DNA of 28,614 nucleotides. Source: Akkermansiaceae bacterium UBA5688 (GTDB lineage: Bacteria; Verrucomicrobiota; Verrucomicrobiia; Verrucomicrobiales; Akkermansiaceae). Location of the stretch: NCBI GenBank assembly GCA_002420315.1, contig DIHU01000187.1:33280-61893 (forward strand), given 5' to 3'. The notes beneath the pieces are model-generated. The model worked only from the letters and a program-made list of their open reading frames with translations, had not been told where the DNA came from and searched no databases. The position numbers and the translations under genes are program-made. Shown piece by piece: positions 23,555 through 28,614 of this stretch; the stretch's first letter is position 1; each line of letters begins with the position of its first letter.

Positions 23555-24046
23555 TAATGTCGATTTTCGGCCAAAACCCAAAAAAAGGCTTAATCGAAAG
23601 AGTTTATTTTCTCTAATACACTCAAATTCAGTTTTTTAGGGTTTTATACATTCCCCAATAGACTTTTCGGAAACTACTGTTTCCGGAATCCTCCCCTTAA
23701 GGTCACCAATTCGCTCCACTCGATAAGATCTCCGGAGAAAACGCCTCCAATTGTCGATTCTTTACGATATCGGCTTTCTGAAGCTAGATTACTAGTTTCG
23801 AGTAAGCAGTAAGGGGGGCCGAACCTCTCAGCAGAGAGCGTAAGAAGCCGACTGAAAAATAAACCAAGAGCAACAACTGAAATAATTCGTTTGAACCATT
23901 ACTGGAAACTATCAACCACCACCCTCTTGGAAGGACTAGCAATGGCGGTAACAGCTCGATTCGAAGTTAATAACCACCCTTAGGATAAGTTTTTCAAATC
24001 ACATCATCAACCCCACCCTAACCAACGAACGATTTTCCGAGGCCTT
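23555..24046. other. Gene-free stretch between mraZ and the porin gene
   Basis: About 490 bp without a credible coding frame on either strand. It should hold the dcw promoter and the 3' end of the porin transcript. A TATAAA (minus strand, 23648-23643) is a possible -10 with a poor -35. An inverted repeat CGGAAAC/GTTTCCG (23668-23674 and 23679-23685, four-base loop) has no T-run. A small CTCTC-AGCA-GAGAG stem lies at 23825-23838. No tRNA, RNase P, tmRNA or other RNA gene was recognised by eye, and no clear porin terminator was found. Confidence 0.5.
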
Positions 24047-25234
24047 CTAGAAGAAAAAGCGCAACGCCCCCCAGACCGTAGTCGCCTCAGTATCAGCATT
24101 CCCCCCAGTCAGCGTCTCATGTTCGACTCCGGCCATGAGCTTAAGATTATCTTCACAAAAATAATAATTTAGCCCCGCGTAAAGAGTATGGTTTTCGTCA
24201 CCTTTGGATATCTTAATTCCATCGGCCTCAGCAAAAGCGCGAACGGAAGTATGTCCACGTCGTCCCGGTCGCAGCTGTAATTCAGTCGAGGAGGCCCACT
24301 GATAACGAAAGACAGCTTCAAGCCGGTCCTCAATAATGAACATCGATGGCATAACGACGACTCCGTAGATATCACCACTATCGAAGCGGCCATAAGTTCC
24401 ATTCACAAATAAATTCCAATTTCCGATATCTTTGTCGTATGACAAAGAAGTGGCCCATTCGAAGCCAAAAATCTCATCTTCCACTTCAGTTGCATCGACG
24501 TAGAGAAAATCTGCCCGTAATTTTCCCTTACCAATTTTCGTCCGGATCGAGGTGAAGTAGCCATACCCACCATCCCAGTCTGCGAGTGCGTAGTTGTGCT
24601 CACGAGATGAAAAAACTCCCAAAACAATATCAAAATCTTCAACTTCAGCTGCGAATAAGAAACCCGTGGATCGATCTGGGGAATAGAGGTTGGAGAGGTT
24701 GCTTCGCTCGATAGTCTTTTGCTCTTTTGAAGTCGCGTACCACTCGCCACCGAAATCAATTTTAGTGAGCCCGTAAACTATCGAGGGCTCATTAAAAAAA
24801 AAGATATCCTTCGACTCATAACGAATGATCAATTCATCAAAGTCGTCATGTCTGATTTTGGTGTTATTGAATCCTCCCTCTTCCAAATTGATCCGTCCAT
24901 GTATTTTCCAGCGGTCAAGAAATTCAACTGAGGCACCTACCCGAAATCGACGCAATTCTTGGCCATAGCCACTAAAATCTCGCCCCCGATCAGAGCCGTC
25001 GGAATATGCCCACTGCTGTTGATAACGACCAAAAATCTTAACCTTTTGGACATACGGGTTATTCTTTTTTTTCACATCATAGAGGGTGCCAAAGTCCTGT
25101 AAGGTCTCGCACCAATCCCCCGGACCCTTCTTCTTTTTTTTCTGAGAATGCTCCGCTGAAAATCCCCCTGCATGAAGAGCCAGAGGCCCCATAGTTAAAG
25201 CCGAACCAGCTAGTAAAAGAAATCTATTTATCAT
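24047..25234 (-). CDS. Outer-membrane porin (phosphate-selective porin O/P type)
   Basis: A 395-residue beta-barrel protein. Signal peptide 1-22 (LALHAGG), then a five-lysine run (32-36) and a periplasmic-type start with GDWCETLQDFGTLYD. The rest alternates short amphipathic strands with charged loops (FGRYQQQWAYSDG, RRFRVGASVEF, FLFAAEVEDFDIVLGVFSS, LYAGLNYYFC) and ends in RFFF, the C-terminal aromatic signature read by the BAM machinery. It resembles Porin_O_P proteins (PF07396). Solute specificity is not evident; anions such as phosphate are typical of named relatives. It is monocistronic: 211 bp separate it from lexA and more than 500 bp from mraZ. Confidence 0.82.
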   Translation of the reverse strand: MINRFLLLAGSALTMGPLALHAGGFSAEHSQKKKKKGPGDWCETLQDFGTLYDVKKKNNPYVQKVKIFGRYQQQWAYSDGSDRGRDFSGYGQELRRFRVGASVEFLDRWKIHGRINLEEGGFNNTKIRHDDFDELIIRYESKDIFFFNEPSIVYGLTKIDFGGEWYATSKEQKTIERSNLSNLYSPDRSTGFLFAAEVEDFDIVLGVFSSREHNYALADWDGGYGYFTSIRTKIGKGKLRADFLYVDATEVEDEIFGFEWATSLSYDKDIGNWNLFVNGTYGRFDSGDIYGVVVMPSMFIIEDRLEAVFRYQWASSTELQLRPGRRGHTSVRAFAEADGIKISKGDENHTLYAGLNYYFCEDNLKLMAGVEHETLTGGNADTEATTVWGALRFFF

Positions 25235-25445
25235 TGAGATAGTTACAATCCTTCGCTCATAGACCTAGCTGCGGCGAGGGCTTTATAAAAACATAAGGAA
25301 TTCTGTTTTCCAAACTCATTTTAACCTCACGATCTTAGCTTTAAGCCTCGTTAAGGTTCTCCATCTTCTTTCTGACCCAACTATAGAAAGCCCAAAGGTG
25401 AAAGCGGTAGATTCTGATTCAAAAAACTAATCAATCAAATCGAGA

Positions 25446-26063
25446 CTACATTAGACCCGTCCGCAGCAATCCTACTAAAACCCCTTGCACCACAAGCTCG
25501 CGAGCCGGCATCAAATCAGGGAAATTTTCATTCTCAGCGCGAAGAAAAGGGCGGCCGTTCTCCAATACAAAACGCTTCAAGGTTGTCTCGCCATCAATCA
25601 AAGCCGCCACAATATCCATGTGTCGTGGCTCCCTAAACTCGAGCACTACAGTATCACCATCACAAATATGGGCGTCGATCATCGACTCTCCGCGGACTTT
25701 AAGAGCAAAGGTGCGGGCATTTCGTGGGATTCCGAGCGAAGCGATATCGATGGAGATACAACCTTGTTTTTCCTCCTCCACTGCTTCCGCCATTCCTGCA
25801 GCGATCGAACCATATATTGGAATATCAACGACTTCCTCCCGTTCCAAATCCTCAGGAAAAACCACTGCTCTTGCCTTGCCTGGCAGGCGAACAATAACTC
25901 CCTTTTTCTCAAGCGCTCGCAGATGACTCATTGCCGCAGTTTGGCTTGCAAAACCGAAATGCGCCTGAATTTCACGGGTCGAGGGCATTAAACCATTCTT
26001 GTTTTGAGATAACTTGAGAAAGTCCAACAGCTGTTGCTGGCGCTGAGTGAGTTTGTAGGCCAT
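25446..26063 (-). CDS. lexA: LexA, SOS-response repressor and self-cleaving protease
   Basis: A 205-residue protein. Winged-helix DNA-binding domain at 1-70 (LTQRQQQLLDFL; recognition region STREIQAHFGFASQTAAMSHLRALE, 28-52 in part). The S24 peptidase domain has the Ala-Gly cleavage site A89-G90 (GSIAAGMAEA), catalytic S127 (GESMID) and K163 (TTLKRF). RecA-stimulated autocleavage at A-G inactivates the repressor after DNA damage. The start at 26063 gives the canonical MxxxLTxRQ opening. A LexA-box-like palindrome stands 11-24 bases upstream. No other SOS gene is adjacent. Confidence 0.96.
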   Translation of the reverse strand: MAYKLTQRQQQLLDFLKLSQNKNGLMPSTREIQAHFGFASQTAAMSHLRALEKKGVIVRLPGKARAVVFPEDLEREEVVDIPIYGSIAAGMAEAVEEEKQGCISIDIASLGIPRNARTFALKVRGESMIDAHICDGDTVVLEFREPRHMDIVAALIDGETTLKRFVLENGRPFLRAENENFPDLMPARELVVQGVLVGLLRTGLM

Positions 26064-26068
26064 GTGAG

Positions 26069-26098
26069 ACTATTGTTTCAATGAACACTATTTGTCCA
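26069..26098 (-). promoter_or_regulatory. Candidate lexA promoter, possibly giving a leaderless mRNA
   Basis: On the minus strand TGGACA (26098-26093, 5 of 6 to TTGACA) and AATAGT (26074-26069, 4 of 6 to TATAAT) are 18 bases apart. Only five bases (CTCAC) separate the -10 from the lexA ATG, so a start at the usual distance would fall on or next to the ATG itself. There is no Shine-Dalgarno sequence, which agrees with leaderless translation. Confidence 0.45.
26074..26087. promoter_or_regulatory. LexA box in the lexA promoter
   Basis: TGTTT-CAAT-GAACA matches the motif TGTTC-N4-GAACA, which I recall being reported for Verrucomicrobia, at 9 of 10 defined positions. It occupies the spacer between the candidate -35 and -10, so bound LexA would block RNA polymerase. 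This is the expected negative autoregulation. Confidence 0.75.
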
Positions 26099-26229
26099 GT
26101 CGGAAATATCAGTTTGGCTTCTCTCGTCAAGCTCAACCCCGCTGAAACTGAACCTTGCCCAAGCCACCTAAAAAACAGGTCTTCCTCCGGCATCGATTTT
26201 TTTACGCGCCTCAAGCCAGTTTTCACCTT

Positions 26230-26916
26230 ATGAATCGCAGCGTGAAAAAGTGGAACCACCGAGATCGCATTATCGCCCCTTCCCTCCTCGCCGCCGACTT
26301 CGGCAGAGTGGGGGCTGAAACCTCCCGCGCCATTAACGCTGGAGCAGATTGGATGCATCTGGATGTCATGGACGGCCATTTTGTCGATAATATTTCTTTT
26401 GGACCAGCAATGATCCAAGCGGTTCATGAGACAAACGATATCTTCCTTGATGTGCACCTCATGATCACTCGTCCAGATCACTATTTGCCCCAATTTATTG
26501 CTGCTGGGGCCGACCTGATCACGGTTCATGTCGAACCGGAAGCAGACCATAACGTTACCACTACAATTAAAGCGATTCGTGAAGCAAATTGCCTTGCCGG
26601 CTTAGCTCTGAACCCAGCGACACCCTTCGAAGCGGTCCTCCCTTTTTTGGAAGATATTGATCTCCTTCTTGTAATGACAGTAGTGCCTGGATTCGGGGGC
26701 CAGTCATTTATGGAAGAAGTCATGGTCAAGGTCGAAGCCGGAGTAAAACACCGGACCGAAAATAAGCTCAACTACCATATAGAAGTGGATGGTGGGATTG
26801 GCGTGGAGAGCGCCGCAATAGCGGGAGCGGCTGGTGCCAATGTCTTTGTTGCGGGATCATCCACTTTTGGCGCTCCAGACATGGCCACCGCAGTTCGGGG
26901 CATCCGAGAAGCATAA
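26230..26916 (+). CDS. rpe: Ribulose-phosphate 3-epimerase
   Basis: A 228-residue TIM-barrel enzyme interconverting ribulose 5-phosphate and xylulose 5-phosphate in the pentose phosphate pathway. Motifs: IIAPSLLAADF (14-24), MHLDVMDGHFVDN (42-54; H43 and D45), DVHLMI (H76), VMTVVPGFGGQSF (148-160) and EVDGGI (185-190; D187), giving the metal-binding His/Asp set. The frame is open upstream to a TTG at 26155 (253 residues), but the ATG at 26230 gives the family's usual length and N-terminus. It is divergent from lexA with about 165 bp between the starts. No operon partner of the same pathway is present. Confidence 0.95.
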   Translation: MNRSVKKWNHRDRIIAPSLLAADFGRVGAETSRAINAGADWMHLDVMDGHFVDNISFGPAMIQAVHETNDIFLDVHLMITRPDHYLPQFIAAGADLITVHVEPEADHNVTTTIKAIREANCLAGLALNPATPFEAVLPFLEDIDLLLVMTVVPGFGGQSFMEEVMVKVEAGVKHRTENKLNYHIEVDGGIGVESAAIAGAAGANVFVAGSSTFGAPDMATAVRGIREA

Positions 26917-26973
26917 TCCATGTGCTTTCCTGGCCTTTGACATCGATTTCCAACTACTGTAATTCCCCCCACC

Positions 26974-28227
26974 GTGTACTATTTTTTATTAGCGATCTTT
27001 CTCTTCGCAATTTCTTCATACGCAGAGGCGATAGAGCCAACCAAATTACGCATCTGGAACTCTAAGAGCGGAAATAAAATCGCCGCCAAAGCCAGCGAAA
27101 TGACCCAGAACGGTTCAATCCAGCTGATCACGAAAGACGGCCGTGAGCTCACATTGGGAATCGACGAATTTTCAGAAGAAGATCAAGTATTTCTTGAGAA
27201 ACATTTCAAAAAGAAAAAGATCCAATTCGCTGCGAATGCCGGGACCTTAGGAGGGCCTATTCAAGCAGACGCCAAGACATCTTACTTCGTTTATACTCCA
27301 AAAAACCTCGAGTCTGGAACTCGCGCTCCGGTTATGATTTGGACCCAATCGGATGGCGCCAAGCAGGAAACCTTGAAACGCTTTACTGAAGCTGCCGATG
27401 TACTTGGGATGGTTATCGCAAGCCCGATCGAGGCTCGTCATGAGGGTCAAGTCACACTGCTCAACAATTTTGGACACACCCGAAATGTCCTTTCGGATGT
27501 GAAACGTGACTACAACATCAGCGCCCATGGCATTCATTTTGGCGGCGATAAAAGCGGTGGCGCTGCTGCCTTATACAATTCACTCAAGATCCGAAGCGCC
27601 GGCACCTACACCGTCTCAGGATACCTTACTCCAAGTATGACTGGAGCGAATCAAGGTCACCACTTTATGGCAGGCAGCACGAATAGTAGCCATCGCTACA
27701 TGACCGCTTATGCCGCCGCAAAGTTCGAAGAGGATGCGACTCATAAGCTCTATTTTGGTGCACGTGAAATGCCCGATTCCCGGGACATTACAATTGGCAT
27801 GATCTGGATGTATGCCCAAGGCCTTTATGAAAACGCCTCAACTAGAGGCGATGAAATCGAAACATTCGAAAAACGGGTCCTCCCATGGCTTAAAGATCTT
27901 GTGTCGGCCTCGATAGGGCAGGCCGCCTACCTGACCCACATGCTGAACTCAGATTGCAGACTGAAGGGCCGATTTAAACAAGAGATCGAAAAAATTCACA
28001 CCCAACTTCTGCAAAGCAAGGAGGCCGTAGCATATATTCAAGGAACAGATGCCCTTGATGATTTTTCCGAAACCCAACTCGCCCGATATGGAAGCCACTT
28101 CAAACCACTGACAGAGCATAAGCCGAAAAAATTTGAGCGTATGATGGCAAGGCTCGAAAAGACGTATGAAAAAGCTCAAGACCTTGAGCCAGTCCTAAAA
28201 GCTCTCGCCAAGCCGACCCATCGGTAA
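26974..28227 (+). CDS. Secreted SHD1-domain protein with a degenerate alpha/beta-hydrolase-like region
   Basis: A 417-residue protein of unknown function with a GTG start that gives a complete signal peptide (1-18, SSYAEA). Residues 23-75 (KLRIWNSKSGNKI...GRELTLGIDEFSEEDQVFLEKH in parts) match the SLA1 homology domain 1 pattern seen in many planctomycete and verrucomicrobial secreted proteins. Residues 95-290 look like an alpha/beta-hydrolase: YFVYTPKNLESGTRAPVMIW, then a nucleophile-elbow-like GGDKSGG (190-196) preceded by HGIHF. The expected GxSxG serine is not in register. The C-terminal 110 residues are helical and charged. It follows rpe by 57 bp and may be read from the same transcript. 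It converges with smpB. Confidence 0.75.
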   Translation: MYYFLLAIFLFAISSYAEAIEPTKLRIWNSKSGNKIAAKASEMTQNGSIQLITKDGRELTLGIDEFSEEDQVFLEKHFKKKKIQFAANAGTLGGPIQADAKTSYFVYTPKNLESGTRAPVMIWTQSDGAKQETLKRFTEAADVLGMVIASPIEARHEGQVTLLNNFGHTRNVLSDVKRDYNISAHGIHFGGDKSGGAAALYNSLKIRSAGTYTVSGYLTPSMTGANQGHHFMAGSTNSSHRYMTAYAAAKFEEDATHKLYFGAREMPDSRDITIGMIWMYAQGLYENASTRGDEIETFEKRVLPWLKDLVSASIGQAAYLTHMLNSDCRLKGRFKQEIEKIHTQLLQSKEAVAYIQGTDALDDFSETQLARYGSHFKPLTEHKPKKFERMMARLEKTYEKAQDLEPVLKALAKPTHR

Positions 28228-28242
28228 CCGGAAGCCATCCGC

Positions 28243-28614
28243 CTAGAGACCACGCCCTTTATTAAAGCGAGCCACTTCTCGCTGGGCCTCTCGAAGTTCG
28301 GTCTTCTTTTTAAGATCGTGTCGCTGATCGTTGTGCCCTTTGCCCTTTCCGAGGCCAAGCTGAACTTTTACCCGACGCCCTTTGAAATAGAGCTTGAGAC
28401 AAATCAAAGTGAAGCCTTTTTGTAAGGTAGCTTGGGAAAGTTTTAAAATCTCATTCTTATGAAGGAGCAATTTACGGGGTCGCTTCGCCTCGTGCTGAAA
28501 AAAGGATCCAGCGGTTTGCCACGGCTGAATGTCACATCCATAGAGCCAACACTCGCCTCGCTCGATTCTAGCGAAAGATTCAGTGATACTCACCTTCCCT
28601 TCCCGGATCGATTT
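28243..28614 (-). CDS. smpB: SsrA-binding protein SmpB (5' part outside the window)
   Basis: The last 124 codons of SmpB, the partner of tmRNA in trans-translation. The frame is open across the right edge: eight residues (KSIREGKV) upstream of an internal GTG at 28593 match the conserved S-x-R-x-G-K-x-x-I-x-x-S-[FY] segment of SmpB, so that GTG is not the start. Other family features are the E.WLYGCDI beta strand, RPRKLLLHKNEI, GFTLICLKLYFKGRRVKVQLGLGKGKG and HNDQRHDLKKK, with the basic C-terminal tail that enters the decoding site. About 30-40 N-terminal residues are missing from view. Convergent with the SHD1 gene at a 15-bp gap. Confidence 0.93.
   Translation of the reverse strand, partial: KSIREGKVSITESFARIERGECWLYGCDIQPWQTAGSFFQHEAKRPRKLLLHKNEILKLSQATLQKGFTLICLKLYFKGRRVKVQLGLGKGKGHNDQRHDLKKKTELREAQREVARFNKGRGL

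Noticed and set aside
23668..23685. CGGAAAC-TACT-GTTTCCG as a terminator of the porin transcript
   Set aside because: No T-run follows on the minus strand and it is about 360 bp past the porin stop.
25485..25991. Open frame of 168 codons on the plus strand across lexA
   Set aside because: Antisense to lexA, which has all catalytic residues; the translation is low in recognisable structure.
28243..28593. smpB as a complete short gene starting at GTG 28593
   Set aside because: The frame continues to the window edge and the upstream residues match conserved SmpB sequence, so the gene is cut by the window, not truncated.
1..28614. tRNA, rRNA, CRISPR array, transposase or phage genes
   Set aside because: None recognised by eye on either strand; the non-coding gaps are short except for 6207-6512 and 23458-24046.

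Overview
The window reads as a chromosomal segment from a free-living, probably aquatic or marine member of the Verrucomicrobiota. Two things point there together. The left part carries secreted DUF1549/DUF1553 (PSD1-type) cytochrome-like proteins paired with DUF1501 proteins, a sulfatase and DUF1080 proteins, a gene set typical of Planctomycetota and Verrucomicrobiota. The centre carries a classical division and cell-wall (dcw) cluster with mraZ, ftsI, ftsW and mur genes, which planctomycetes lack in this form. The lexA promoter also holds a site close to TGTTC-N4-GAACA, the palindrome I recall as the verrucomicrobial LexA motif. The MurE specificity motif (DNPR) indicates meso-diaminopimelate peptidoglycan. 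A beta-barrel porin indicates an outer membrane.

Layout. Positions 1-161 hold at most the tail of an upstream gene. Positions 162-12261 are all on the plus strand: a PP2A-like metallophosphatase, a secreted sulfatase, a small membrane protein resembling an anti-sigma factor, a first DUF1549/DUF1553 + DUF1501 pair joined by an ATGA overlap and closed by a strong intrinsic terminator (6234-6266), a second cytochrome-DUF1549/DUF1553 + DUF1501 pair behind a promoter with a palindrome in its spacer, and two secreted DUF1080 proteins. Positions 12275-23457 are the dcw cluster on the minus strand, in transcription order mraZ, rsmH, ftsL, ftsI, murE, murF, mraY, murD, a bitopic LysM protein, ftsW. 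It is tightly packed with ATGA and TAATG overlaps. It stops after ftsW: murG, murC, ddl, ftsQ, ftsA and ftsZ are not here. A 530-bp gene-free stretch lies upstream of mraZ and carries tandem MraZ-box-like repeats. Then follow a porin and lexA (minus), rpe and a secreted SHD1 protein of unknown function (plus), and the 3' part of smpB (minus), cut by the window edge.

How the genes work together. The left part looks like an export-dependent carbohydrate-processing locus: sulfatase, porphyrin-binding (CxxCH) redox proteins, DUF1501 proteins with Tat signals, and DUF1080 proteins whose family includes 3-keto-glycoside hydrolases. A periplasmic keto-sugar route is a reasonable but unproven reading. 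The dcw block makes UDP-MurNAc-pentapeptide and lipid I and supplies the septal synthase pair FtsW/FtsI with FtsL. Its likely control is by MraZ at its own leader. LexA probably represses its own promoter.

Most informative non-coding signals: three perfect 10-bp-phased (T/C)RGTG repeats and a Shine-Dalgarno-containing inverted repeat before mraZ; a LexA box between the -35 and -10 of lexA; and a 9+1+9 palindrome filling the spacer of the promoter before the second DUF1549/DUF1501 operon. No tRNA, rRNA, CRISPR array, insertion sequence or prophage gene was seen.
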